From Fructobacillus americanaquae (GTDB lineage Bacteria; Bacillota; Bacilli; Lactobacillales; Lactobacillaceae), in assembly GCF_024029775.1 (NCBI RefSeq), contig NZ_CP097122.1:862001-926000 (forward strand): a DNA stretch of 64,000 bases, read 5' to 3'. Below, in pieces: positions 52,876 through 61,576 of the stretch. Position 1 is the stretch's first letter; each line of letters starts with the position of its first letter. The translations under genes were made by a program, and so were the position numbers. The notes beneath the pieces were generated by a model that was not told the DNA's origin, did no database searches, and was given only the letters and a program-made list of their open reading frames with translations.

Positions 52876-52910
52876 TTGACTAATTATTAGACGTTACGTA
52901 TTATAAACGT
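52876..52910 (+). promoter_or_regulatory. Promoter of tRNA-Asn copy 1 with dyad around -10
   Basis: TTGACT (52876-52881), 17-bp spacer, TATTAT (52899-52904). ACGTT (52891-52895) and AACGT (52906-52910) form an inverted repeat flanking the -10 box. Confidence 0.8.
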
Positions 52911-52922
52911 ATGGTAATTAAT

Positions 52923-52995
52923 TGCTCCGTAGTTCAGTTGGTAGAACGCCGCACTGTTAATGCGAGGGTCGCTGGTTCGAGTCCAGCTGGGGCAG
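52923..52995 (+). tRNA. tRNA-Asn (GTT), copy 1
   Basis: 73-nt cloverleaf: acceptor TGCTCCG / TGGGGCA with wobble pairs, anticodon GTT in ACTGTTAAT, T arm GCTGGTTCGAGTCCAGC. Identical in sequence to the copy at 53189. Confidence 0.95.
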
Positions 52996-53007
52996 TCTTA
53001 GCCAAAT

Positions 53008-53043
53008 AAGTGTTGGTTGTCAGTTAACAACCAACACTTTTTT
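53008..53043 (+). terminator. Terminator of tRNA-Asn copy 1
   Basis: AAGTGTTGGTTG / CAACCAACACTT stem and T run. Confidence 0.92.
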
Positions 53044-53141
53044 ATTTTATAACTTAGAATAGAAGAGGTTGGTGAAATTTTTGTTGTGAACTTTTCTTGA
53101 AAAGATGATGAACGATAAATTAAAAATATCTCATAAAACAC

Positions 53142-53176
53142 TTGACTAATGTTTAGACATTATGTATTATCAATGT
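53142..53176 (+). promoter_or_regulatory. Promoter of tRNA-Asn copy 2 with dyad around -10
   Basis: TTGACT (53142-53147), 17-bp spacer, TATTAT (53165-53170). ACATT (53157-53161) and AATGT (53172-53176) flank the -10 box, equivalent to copy 1 with matched base changes. Confidence 0.8.
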
Positions 53177-53188
53177 ATGGTAGTTAAT

Positions 53189-53261
53189 TGCTCCGTAGTT
53201 CAGTTGGTAGAACGCCGCACTGTTAATGCGAGGGTCGCTGGTTCGAGTCCAGCTGGGGCAG
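53189..53261 (+). tRNA. tRNA-Asn (GTT), copy 2
   Basis: Same 73-nt sequence as copy 1, 266 bp downstream, with its own promoter and terminator. Confidence 0.95.
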
Positions 53262-53274
53262 TAGTGGGTAAAGT

Positions 53275-53312
53275 AAAAGACGGTGGTTGCTTTCTAGCAA
53301 CCACCGTCTTTT
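53275..53312. terminator. Bidirectional terminator tRNA-Asn copy 2 / pnuC
   Basis: AAAAGACGGTGGTTGC / GCAACCACCGTCTTTT perfect stem. Confidence 0.92.
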
Positions 53313-53334
53313 GGCGTGATTTTGAAAACTGATT

Positions 53335-54102
53335 TTATAAAGAAGGCCTGCCAGGTTGGGCTTTCCGATACCAATACCAGGTACCATAGAGGGCATTTAA
53401 TAAGATGATGACTTGCAAAACAAACATGGAGCTTGCATAAGCGTCGTGAATTAAAAAGATGTTGCGGTACCAGACAACGACTTGAATAATGTCAGAGACT
53501 AACCAGGCAATCCACTGCGATCGGAACCCGTAAGTCATAAGGATCTGACCAACAATGTTTAATGGGAGGACGGCAGAATCCAGGTAAACTTGCAGGCCAT
53601 TAAAATGCTTGGAAAAAGTAACGACCGTGATATAGGAAGCAAGTGTGATTAAAGTTGTGATCAGGGCGGTATGCAATGTTAATTGACGGGAAGGAAGTTC
53701 CTTTTCGGCACCGCCGCGATAACGAGCCCAGGCCGCAATACCGATGAACTGCATGATAAATGCGAATCCCTGAGAGGTAAAATCACCATAAGTTCTTGAA
53801 AAAAGGGCGACAATCATCCATGTTGCTGTACCGATTAATCCCCAGAAGTAATTGCTTTGTTTTCCTTGATCGACTAAGGCCAGGTTGATTAGTGAACTAA
53901 CTCCGGTTGAGACAGTCAACCAGGCCATTTTATTAAAACTTCCACCAATTAAAAAGGTGGTAACTTGAGCAACAACCATTAATAATAAGAGCACTTTTGT
54001 CATCTTACTGAGGTTGAGCAAATCTTGTGTGATTCGTCTGGGTGACATTGTTTCCTTAAAAATGCGCCAGAAGCTCACGTTGTTCTCTACATTCTCCATC
54101 AT
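53335..54102 (-). CDS. pnuC: Nicotinamide riboside transporter PnuC
   Basis: A 255-aa membrane protein with about seven helices that takes up nicotinamide riboside for NAD synthesis. FAFIMQFIGIAAWARY and SQWIAWLVSDIIQVVVWYRN hold the family W-x-x-x-N/D pattern. AAGGAG lies 6 nt before ATG 54102; the longer in-frame start is rejected. Divergent from a nucleoside transporter gene, suggesting a joint salvage locus. A GGTGC / GCACC hairpin lies in the leader. Confidence 0.9.
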   Translation of the reverse strand: MMENVENNVSFWRIFKETMSPRRITQDLLNLSKMTKVLLLLMVVAQVTTFLIGGSFNKMAWLTVSTGVSSLINLALVDQGKQSNYFWGLIGTATWMIVALFSRTYGDFTSQGFAFIMQFIGIAAWARYRGGAEKELPSRQLTLHTALITTLITLASYITVVTFSKHFNGLQVYLDSAVLPLNIVGQILMTYGFRSQWIAWLVSDIIQVVVWYRNIFLIHDAYASSMFVLQVIILLNALYGTWYWYRKAQPGRPSL

Positions 54103-54328
54103 TGTTTTCTCCTTGTTGTTTTTTAGGTGCCGTGACGGAAGCAACGCACCGATTTGTAACCACTCCAGTATACTCCTGAAAAAAGCGAACGTACCAACTG
54201 ATTTAGTGAAAACGTTCGGTTTAAATGAAGATTAAACCGCTATAGGACGGGGCGGAGATGTGTTTTGCGTGCTATAATTGGTATGTTTGAAGAAACCGTG
54301 ATTTTTAAATTTAAGGGAGTATCACATC

Positions 54329-55597
54329 ATGTATTTGTTCATCAACATCATCGGTCTTTTGGTGTTTATCGCCTTGGCCGTCTTGTTATCAAAAAACCGG
54401 TCCGCTATTAATTGGAAGTCGGTTTCAATCATGGTTGTCACCAACTTGGTGTTAGCTTGGCTTTTGACAGGTTTTCCATTGGGCCGGACCATCGTCAAGG
54501 GAGCTGCTTCTGGCTTTGACAGTTTGATTTCTGCTGCCAGTGCCGGAATTGACTTCGCTTTGAAACCAACTGGAATGGCATTGCCAGCAAACTTCGTTGT
54601 TTCGGCGTTGTTGCCAATTCTCTTGGTTGTGCCATTGTTCGACATTTTGACTTATGTCGGGGTTTTGCCATTTATTATCAAATGGGTTGGCCGCGGTTTG
54701 TCAAAGCTTTCTGGCCAGCCTAAGTTCGAATCATTTTTCTCAGTTGAAATGATGTTCTTGGGAAACACGGAAGCGCTCGCGGTTTCTGGTATCCAATTGA
54801 ACCAGATGAAGGCTTCTCGTAACTTAACGCTGGCCATGATGTCCATGTCTTGTGTGACGGCTTCAATCCTTGGTTCTTATATGCAAATGATGCCTGCACA
54901 GTATATTTTGACTGCTGTGCCAATCAATGTCTTAAACGCTTTGATTGTAACGTCGATTTTGAATCCTGTTGAAGTAACAGAAGCAGAAGATACGATTGCA
55001 ACGATTGAAGCAGCGGCCCCTGCAGCTGAAACCGCTGAATCTGGTTCACAAGAATTAGCACAAGAAGAAATTGAAAAGGCTGAAAAGCCGGCAGGCGAAC
55101 CGTTCTTCTCATTCTTGGGTGATTCAATTTTGGGCGCCGGTAAGTTGATCTTGATTATCGCTGCTAACGTTATTGCCTTTGTTGCCTTGGCGGCCCTTGT
55201 TGACAAGATTTTGGCTTGGGTAAACCCATGGTTGTCGCTGGAGCACATCTTGGGAATTGTCATGTTCCCATTTGCTTGGTTAATGGGCTTTGGCAACCAA
55301 ACAGCCTTCGATTTGGCACAATTCATGGGAACGAAATTGGTTACCAATGAATTCGTCGTCATGGGTAAGGTAACTGGTGAGATTGCTCATTATGCACCGC
55401 ACTATAAGGCAGTGTTGACGGTTTTCTTAACGTCATTTGCCAACTTGTCAACTATCGGTATGATTATCGGGGCCTTCAAGGGCTTGGTTAACAAAGAAAA
55501 GAACGAAGTGATTGCTAAAAATGTTCTTTACCTGTTGTTGTCTGGAATTTTAGTTTCACTCTTCTCAGCGGCAATGGTTGGACTCTTTGTTTGGTAA
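54329..55597 (+). CDS. NupC-family concentrative nucleoside transporter
   Basis: A 422-aa cation-coupled nucleoside importer. The conserved substrate regions are FFSVEMMFLGNTEALAVSGI and FGNQTAFDLAQFMGTKLV, with LTSFANLSTIGMIIGAFKGL near the end. A charged Glu/Ala-rich insertion (about residues 213-255) interrupts the middle. AGGGAG precedes ATG 54329; a TGCTATAAT extended -10 lies ~50 bp upstream. Confidence 0.88.
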   Translation: MYLFINIIGLLVFIALAVLLSKNRSAINWKSVSIMVVTNLVLAWLLTGFPLGRTIVKGAASGFDSLISAASAGIDFALKPTGMALPANFVVSALLPILLVVPLFDILTYVGVLPFIIKWVGRGLSKLSGQPKFESFFSVEMMFLGNTEALAVSGIQLNQMKASRNLTLAMMSMSCVTASILGSYMQMMPAQYILTAVPINVLNALIVTSILNPVEVTEAEDTIATIEAAAPAAETAESGSQELAQEEIEKAEKPAGEPFFSFLGDSILGAGKLILIIAANVIAFVALAALVDKILAWVNPWLSLEHILGIVMFPFAWLMGFGNQTAFDLAQFMGTKLVTNEFVVMGKVTGEIAHYAPHYKAVLTVFLTSFANLSTIGMIIGAFKGLVNKEKNEVIAKNVLYLLLSGILVSLFSAAMVGLFVW

Positions 55598-55610
55598 AAT
55601 TTTGTTTCAA

Positions 55611-55633
55611 GAGCACCCGGAAGGGTGCTTTTT
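55611..55633 (+). terminator. Nucleoside transporter terminator
   Basis: GAGCACCC / GGGTGCTTTTT stem with GGAA loop. Confidence 0.9.
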
Positions 55634-55881
55634 CTTTTGCTGAAAATTGGCTCTTTTCACCAAAGCCTGCTAGAATAAGAATGTGAAGCTAGTTTAGCTA
55701 GCCAGAAATTTTCAGACAAATGGCAGACATTTGTTTGATGCTTTAGAAGCAATGTCAAGTACAGAATAACCAAGGACAGGTGAATCATTTCAGCTGTTAT
55801 ATTTCGATTTAATCCAAAAGTGTTTAGATAAAAAAAGCGGATTTTACGAAAAATGGTTACTGGCAAAGGAAGGTTTTATTT

Positions 55882-56394
55882 ATGTTATCTCGTTCTCAAC
55901 GGCGGAAGACGGATGGTCGTAAGCGTCGATTTTATAAGCAATGGTGGTTTTGGTTAATTCTCGTTTTGATTGTTGGTGGGGTGGCTTTTTACATGATTGG
56001 CTCAGCCTCATCTAAGAAATCAAGCGACACACCAACACCAGATATTTCATATTCATCGTCTAAGAAGAAAACTTATGATTTTGATGATTCGTCATCATCA
56101 GATTCTGACGATACGGCAACATCTTCAAGCTCAAGTAATAACATTGCAGCCTCGAATGCAGCTGCACAATCCGTTGCTGCTGCAGCACAGTCTTCTTCAG
56201 CAGCAAAGGCTGCTCAAGAAGCTGCAGCTGCCCAATCTGCTGCGGATTCATCATCACGGGCGGCAATGTCCCAATCAATTCTTGATAAACAGCAACAAGC
56301 AGCAATACAAAATAGCCAAAATAATCAAAGTACACAAACAAATCAAAACACCAGTACTGACACTAACCAAAATACGACACAAACAAGTCATTAA
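55882..56394 (+). CDS. Ser/Ala/Gln-rich single-span surface protein
   Basis: A 170-aa protein with a strongly basic head (RSQRRKTDGRKRRF), one membrane helix (residues 21-41) and a long low-complexity outside part: Ser/Asp runs (about 50-85), Ala/Ser (86-130), then Asn/Gln/Thr (135-170). No sorting signal or domain is present. Likely a disordered cell-surface or wall-spanning protein. The ~190-nt leader holds three small hairpins. AAAGGAAGG precedes ATG 55882. Confidence 0.75.
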   Translation: MLSRSQRRKTDGRKRRFYKQWWFWLILVLIVGGVAFYMIGSASSKKSSDTPTPDISYSSSKKKTYDFDDSSSSDSDDTATSSSSSNNIAASNAAAQSVAAAAQSSSAAKAAQEAAAAQSAADSSSRAAMSQSILDKQQQAAIQNSQNNQSTQTNQNTSTDTNQNTTQTSH

Positions 56395-56401
56395 AATTTT
56401 G

Positions 56402-56427
56402 AACCTGGACGTTCGCCCAGGTTTTTT
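56402..56427 (+). terminator. Terminator of the Ser-rich protein gene
   Basis: AACCTGG / CCAGGTT stem and six T. Confidence 0.88.
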
Positions 56428-56441
56428 AGTATAAAATTAGC

Positions 56442-56662
56442 TTGACTATTTTCATGGTCCTTTGTACACTTAGAAAAGCTAATGAGGAGTACACAAGCGC
56501 AGCTATGAGAGACCTAGTGGGTGGTGAAAACTGGGACTGTTAATGTGGAAGGTTGCTTTGGCCTTAAAAATGTTAATGAATGAGTGGCTATCAAATTGTG
56601 GATAGCAATTTAGGTGGTACCACGTGTAAGCGTCCTAATCGAAAGATTAGGGCGTTTTTTAT
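56442..56662 (+). promoter_or_regulatory. T-box leader and promoter of valS
   Basis: TTGACT (56442-56447), 17-bp spacer, TACACT (56465-56470). The leader holds the T-box sequence TAGGTGGTACCACGTG (56611-56626) and the terminator CGTCCTAATC / GATTAGGGCG with six T (56631-56660). Uncharged tRNA-Val should promote read-through; a GTT near 56539 could be the specifier, which is only a guess. Confidence 0.9.
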
Positions 56663-56703
56663 TTTCGGACCACAGGCCACATGACTATTAAAGGAGATTT
56701 GCT

Positions 56704-59385
56704 ATGCGTGAAGTTGAAATGTCAACCAAGTACGATCCAACAGCCGTTGAGGCGGGGCGTTACCAAGACTGGCTGGATAATGATTTGTTTGCACCGGAAG
56801 CAAATCAAGCCATTCAGAGCCAAGAGCCAGAACCATATTCAGTGGTGATTCCACCACCAAACGTCACTGGTAAGTTGCACCTTGGTCATGCCTGGGATAC
56901 AACTTTGCAGGATATGTTAATCCGGCAAAAGCGGATGCAAGGCTTTGATACTTTGTGGCTACCAGGAATGGATCACGCTGGTATCGCTACCCAAGCTAAG
57001 GTTGAACAACGTTTGCGCGAACAAGGTGTGTCACGCTATGATTTGGGTCGGGAAAAATTTGTCGAACAAGTGTGGGACTGGAAAAATGAATATGCTTCAA
57101 CCATTAAACAGCAATGGGGCAAGATGGGCTTGTCATTGGATTACAGCCGCGAACGGTTTACATTAGATGAAGGGTTAAACCAGGCGGTTAACAAGGTCTT
57201 TATCGATTTGTATAATAAGGGCCTGATTTATCGTGGCGAATACATTATTAACTGGGATCCACAGGCCCGAACGGCTTTGTCTGATATTGAAGTCATTTAT
57301 CAAGATGATGAAGGGGCCTTCTACCATGTGAAGTATCCATTTACAGATGGTACGACCTTGAATGGTAAGGACTACATTGAAATTGCGACAACTCGTCCAG
57401 AAACAATGTTTGGTGATGTTGCGGTTGCGGTTCATCCTTCTGATGAACGTTATCAGGACTTGATTGGTAAGACGGTTAAGGTTCCTCTTGTCAATCGCGA
57501 AATTCCAATCATCGCCGATGAATATGTTGAAAAAGACTTTGGAACTGGAATGGTTAAGATTACGCCAGCCCATGATCCAAACGATTTTCAAGTCGGCAAC
57601 CGGCATGATTTGGAACGAATCAATACCATGACAGAAGATGCCCATTTGAACGAAAATGCTGGCAAGTACGTTGGTCTTGATCGTTTCGAAGGTCGCAAGG
57701 CCATGGTTGCCGATTTGCAAGAACAAGGGTTCATGCTTGAAGTAGAGCCCCTGGTTCACTCAGTTGGACATTCTGAACGGACAGGTGTTCAAATTGAATC
57801 ACGACTTTCAACACAGTGGTTCGTTAAAATGGAGCCATTGGCTCAGCAAATTTTGGCCATGCAAGAAAATGCTGATGAAAAGGTGAACTTTGTTCCTGGA
57901 CGCTTTGAAGACACCTTTACCCGTTGGATGGAAAATATTCGCGACTGGGTGATTTCTCGGCAACTCTGGTGGGGACACCAGATTCCGGCCTGGTACAAGA
58001 ACAAAGGAACAGACCAGGAAGAAATTTACGTTGGAACAGAGGCACCTGATGATGACTGGGAGCGTGACCCAGATGTCTTGGATACTTGGTTCTCTTCAGC
58101 CCTTTGGCCATTTTCAACGATGGGCTGGCCAAACGACTTAGATGGCGATTATGCTAAGTATTACCCAACAAATACCTTGGTAACCGGTTATGATATTATC
58201 TTCTTCTGGGTTGCCCGAATGATGTTCCAAGGAAAAGAATTTACTGGAGAACGCCCATTTAAGAACGTCTTGATTCACGGCTTGATTCGTGATGGGGAAG
58301 GCCGCAAGATGTCAAAGTCATTGGGGAACGGTGTTGATCCAATGGACGTGATTGAAAAGTATGGTGCCGATGCCCTACGGTGGTTCTTGGCAACTGGTTC
58401 AACACCTGGCCAAGATGTCCGCTTTACTTATGAAAAGATGGATGCGGCTTGGAACTTCATTAACAAAATCTGGAACGTTGCCCGCTATGTCATCATGAAC
58501 CTGGATGATGATACGAAGGCTGAAGTGCCAGCAAAAGATCAACAAACGTTGGCCGACCAGTGGATTTTGGATCGCTTGAACAAAACAATTAAAGAGGTTT
58601 CAGAAAACTTTGAAAAGTTTGAGTTTGGTGAAGCTGGCCGCGATTTGTACAACTTCATCTGGTCTGATTTGGCTGATTGGTACGTTGAAATGACCAAGGA
58701 ATCATTGAATGGTGACGGGGATAAAACGGCCGTTCAACAAACCTTGGCTTACGTCTTGGATCAAACGTTGCGCTTGCTCCAACCAATTATGCCCTTTGTT
58801 GCTGAAGCTATTTGGCAAGAAATGCCACAGCAAAAGGGCAAGGATGAACACCTCGGTATTCAAGCCTACCCTGTTTATCAAGAATCTTTGGCAAATCCTG
58901 CAGCAGCGGCTTCTTTCAAATCCTTGCAAGATCTAATCGTGGCCGTCCGAAACATTCGTGCCGAAGCAAAGGCGCCAATGTCAAAGCCAATCACCGTGAT
59001 GATCAAGGTGACCGATCCGGCATTGAAGTCAATTTTTAATGAAAATGCTGACTATATCGATCGCTTTGTGAAGCCAGAATCATTGACGATTGATACCGAT
59101 GTGACCGTACCACAATTGGCAATGTCACAGGTTATCACTGGTGCAGAAGTTTATGTTCCATTGGCCGGCTTGATCGATATTGAAGCGGAAATCAGCCGCC
59201 TAAAAGGTGAAGCTGATAAGTTTCAAAAGGAAGTTACTCGAGCCAATGGTAAGCTTTCAAACGAAAAGTTTGTCAACTCGGCACCCGAAAAGGTTGTTGC
59301 GGCTGAACGTGAGAAGCTTGCTGACTGGCAAGAAAAGCTTGCTTCGACTCAAAAGCGCATTGCTGACTTACAAGCACAAGGGTAA
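56704..59385 (+). CDS. valS: Valyl-tRNA synthetase
   Basis: An 893-aa class Ia synthetase. The HIGH motif is HLGH (residues 59-62, [14 protein letters not shown]), KMSKS is at about 534-538, and the CP1 editing domain ([17 protein letters not shown]) lies between. A C-terminal coiled coil ([15 protein letters not shown]) is typical of ValRS. ATG 56704 lies 6 nt after AAAGGAG. Expression is under T-box control. Confidence 0.97.
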   Translation: MREVEMSTKYDPTAVEAGRYQDWLDNDLFAPEANQAIQSQEPEPYSVVIPPPNVTGKLHLGHAWDTTLQDMLIRQKRMQGFDTLWLPGMDHAGIATQAKVEQRLREQGVSRYDLGREKFVEQVWDWKNEYASTIKQQWGKMGLSLDYSRERFTLDEGLNQAVNKVFIDLYNKGLIYRGEYIINWDPQARTALSDIEVIYQDDEGAFYHVKYPFTDGTTLNGKDYIEIATTRPETMFGDVAVAVHPSDERYQDLIGKTVKVPLVNREIPIIADEYVEKDFGTGMVKITPAHDPNDFQVGNRHDLERINTMTEDAHLNENAGKYVGLDRFEGRKAMVADLQEQGFMLEVEPLVHSVGHSERTGVQIESRLSTQWFVKMEPLAQQILAMQENADEKVNFVPGRFEDTFTRWMENIRDWVISRQLWWGHQIPAWYKNKGTDQEEIYVGTEAPDDDWERDPDVLDTWFSSALWPFSTMGWPNDLDGDYAKYYPTNTLVTGYDIIFFWVARMMFQGKEFTGERPFKNVLIHGLIRDGEGRKMSKSLGNGVDPMDVIEKYGADALRWFLATGSTPGQDVRFTYEKMDAAWNFINKIWNVARYVIMNLDDDTKAEVPAKDQQTLADQWILDRLNKTIKEVSENFEKFEFGEAGRDLYNFIWSDLADWYVEMTKESLNGDGDKTAVQQTLAYVLDQTLRLLQPIMPFVAEAIWQEMPQQKGKDEHLGIQAYPVYQESLANPAAAASFKSLQDLIVAVRNIRAEAKAPMSKPITVMIKVTDPALKSIFNENADYIDRFVKPESLTIDTDVTVPQLAMSQVITGAEVYVPLAGLIDIEAEISRLKGEADKFQKEVTRANGKLSNEKFVNSAPEKVVAAEREKLADWQEKLASTQKRIADLQAQG

Positions 59386-59402
59386 AATAACCGAATAGTA
59401 AT

Positions 59403-59430
59403 AAAAATCCTCACCTTTGGTGGGGTTTTT
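59403..59430 (+). terminator. valS terminator
   Basis: AAAAATCCTCACC / GGTGGGGTTTTT stem with TTT loop. Confidence 0.88.
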
Positions 59431-59450
59431 ATGTTAGGTTAATATGAGCC

Positions 59451-59486
59451 GTGTAAATTAGTAAGACAATTTACACATTATTGACA
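59451..59486 (+). promoter_or_regulatory. Inverted repeat and -35 box before fabH
   Basis: GTGTAAATT (59451-59459) and AATTTACAC (59468-59476) form a perfect 9-bp dyad with 8-bp spacer, followed by TTGACA (59481-59486). The -10 is less clear (TTTTAT at 59506). It looks like an operator; the regulator is unknown. Confidence 0.65.
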
Positions 59487-59527
59487 AAGTTCTAAGATGG
59501 ATTGGTTTTATTTATATAGGTAATAAT

Positions 59528-60502
59528 ATGTTTGGAAGTAAAATAATTGCCAGTGGTCACTACGTGCCAAAAGATGTTGTGACAAACGACGACTTGGCGA
59601 AAGTGATTGATACTTCGGACGAATGGATTGTCAGTCACACCGGAATACAGAAACGCCATGTCTCTTTGCAAGGTGAGAACACATCCGATTTAGCAACGCA
59701 GGCAGCTCAACGGGCCTTGGATGAGGCTGGCGTTTCAGCAGAAGAAGTTGATTTTATCATTGTGACCACTTTTACCCCGGATGGTCTGGCACCTTCAACG
59801 GCTGCTTTGGTGCAACGCAATTTAGGAGCAAAAAAAGCCTTTGGTTTTGATCTATCTACTGCTTGTGCCGGCTTTGTGTTTGGCTTGACGACGGCCGATA
59901 ACTTTATGAAGGCCGGACAGTATCGATATGGCTTGGTGATTGCTGCCGAAGTTAATTCGAAGATGATGGATTTTCGTGATCGAACGAGTACTGTTTTTTT
60001 TGGTGATGGTGCTGGAGCTGTTTTGTTAGCTCCGAGCGAACAGGGTGAAGTTTTGGCCACTGATTTGCACACGATAGGGGATGCAGATGTGGTTCATTCC
60101 GGTCGGATTGAACCATTAACATCTTTGAGTGCCGATAATTATCCAAAGATTGATGCCTTTTTCCAGGAAGGACGGATGGTTTATCAAGAAGTAACGACTT
60201 TGATCCCCAACCATATTGAAAAGTTTTTAGCTAATCAAGGATTAACGATAGATGATGTTGACTACGTGATTTTGCACCAAGCCAACCTACGAATGATTGA
60301 AAAAGTGGCTGAAACTTTGGGCCAACCAATGGCAAAGTTTATTACGAACGTTCAACAGTATGGTAATTCGTCTTCGGCAGGGATTGCGATGGCCTTTGAC
60401 CAATTACGAGAAAGTACGGATTTAGAAAAGAAAAAGGTTTTGCTGACTGGCTTTGGAGCAGGTTTTACCTACGGATCGTTGCTCTACCAAGGTTCTTTGT
60501 AA
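59528..60502 (+). CDS. fabH: 3-oxoacyl-ACP synthase III (KAS III)
   Basis: A 324-aa condensing enzyme that starts fatty-acid synthesis by joining acetyl-CoA to malonyl-ACP. The catalytic triad is C113 (STACAGF), H250 (LHQANLR) and N280 (YGNSSSAG). In most Lactobacillales fabH lies in the fab cluster with fabT and acpP; here it stands alone behind its own dyad-containing promoter. The ribosome site is a weak TAGG. Confidence 0.95.
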   Translation: MFGSKIIASGHYVPKDVVTNDDLAKVIDTSDEWIVSHTGIQKRHVSLQGENTSDLATQAAQRALDEAGVSAEEVDFIIVTTFTPDGLAPSTAALVQRNLGAKKAFGFDLSTACAGFVFGLTTADNFMKAGQYRYGLVIAAEVNSKMMDFRDRTSTVFFGDGAGAVLLAPSEQGEVLATDLHTIGDADVVHSGRIEPLTSLSADNYPKIDAFFQEGRMVYQEVTTLIPNHIEKFLANQGLTIDDVDYVILHQANLRMIEKVAETLGQPMAKFITNVQQYGNSSSAGIAMAFDQLRESTDLEKKKVLLTGFGAGFTYGSLLYQGSL

Positions 60503-60644
60503 TTTAAAAGAGTTAAATGTAATACCTGTGTAACATTATAGAAAGAGACTGGCAATAACCAGTGTCTAAAATGAATATATAGATTAAGCATAAGTTAAGC
60601 ACTTACTGATCAAACATAAGCAGAAAAAAATGGAGATGTCTCTC

Positions 60645-61367
60645 ATGAAGAATACTATTACCAAAACTATTTTAGCGACGGTGGCTGGTGCAGCTGCGTT
60701 TGCAGGTGCCGGAGCAGTTGCTTCAGCCAACGATATTACTGTTAAGGCAGGGGATACCTTGTCACAAATCGCTGCCAACAACAACACGACTGTTGATGAC
60801 TTGGCTGCTAAGAACAACATTCAAAACGTTAACTTGATTTTTGTTGGTGACGTTATCAAGACTGATGGAACAGCCGCAGCCGCAGCTGACAACACAACTG
60901 CTGCAACAACTGCTACTGCTACTGCTTCTGTAGCAACTACTCAGACACAAGCTACTACAACTACAAACACTCAGGCACAAGCTGCTACCACTACTTCATC
61001 AACTGATTACAGCACTTACTCAGCTGGTGCCAATGGTTCAGTTCAGACAATCATCAACGCTATGAACGCTAAGCGTGCAGCTGCTGGTTTGGCACCTGTA
61101 TCATACGATGCTTCATTGGCTGCTCGTGCACAATCACGTGCTGAAAATGCCGTTGCAAATGGTGGTTTGCCAACTGGTCACATGCAACAAGTTGCAGGAC
61201 CTGAAGTTGTTGCTATCGACTGGGCTCCAAGCCAAGTTGTTGATGCATGGTACAACGAAACTGGTATGATTGCTGCACCAGCTCACCGTAACTGGTTGAT
61301 GAACGCCAGCTTCACAAAGGTTGGATTTGGCATCGTTGACGGTACTATCGTTGGTATCGCTGGCTAA
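60645..61367 (+). CDS. Secreted LysM and CAP-domain protein
   Basis: A 240-aa secreted protein. A signal peptide (cleavage likely after ASA at residue 28) is followed by one LysM domain (ITVKAGDTLSQIAANNNTTV and on, residues 31-73), an Ala/Thr/Gln-rich linker (about 76-128) and a C-terminal CAP/SCP domain (INAMNAKRAAAGLAPVSYDA to the end). LysM binds peptidoglycan; the CAP domain role is unknown in lactic acid bacteria. ATG 60645 follows GGAG by 9 nt. Confidence 0.9.
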   Translation: MKNTITKTILATVAGAAAFAGAGAVASANDITVKAGDTLSQIAANNNTTVDDLAAKNNIQNVNLIFVGDVIKTDGTAAAAADNTTAATTATATASVATTQTQATTTTNTQAQAATTTSSTDYSTYSAGANGSVQTIINAMNAKRAAAGLAPVSYDASLAARAQSRAENAVANGGLPTGHMQQVAGPEVVAIDWAPSQVVDAWYNETGMIAAPAHRNWLMNASFTKVGFGIVDGTIVGIAG

Positions 61368-61395
61368 TCTTAATCGATTAATCTTAATTTAAACT

Positions 61396-61428
61396 AAAAC
61401 ACTTACATTAGTATGTAGGTGTTTTTTT
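61396..61428 (+). terminator. LysM-CAP gene terminator
   Basis: AAACACTTACAT / ATGTAGGTGTTT stem and T run. Confidence 0.9.
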
Positions 61429-61576
61429 GTTTAAGAAAAAGTTAAATATGGTTAGTAAGTAGACAAATAGCTCCATATTTTATTGATTCAACTACATTTG
61501 TGGTAAGATAAGAAAACATGAGGGCGCAGTCAGGAAGCGCGCAAATACGGCGAAAAAATGGAGTGTCGAAGTTCTT

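Noticed and set aside
54877-55362. 161-codon minus-strand frame inside the nucleoside transporter gene
   Set aside because: Mirror of the coding frame; no start signals.
55997-56434. 145-codon frame overlapping the Ser-rich protein gene
   Set aside because: Out-of-frame reading of a repetitive coding sequence; His/Gln/Leu composition is an artefact.
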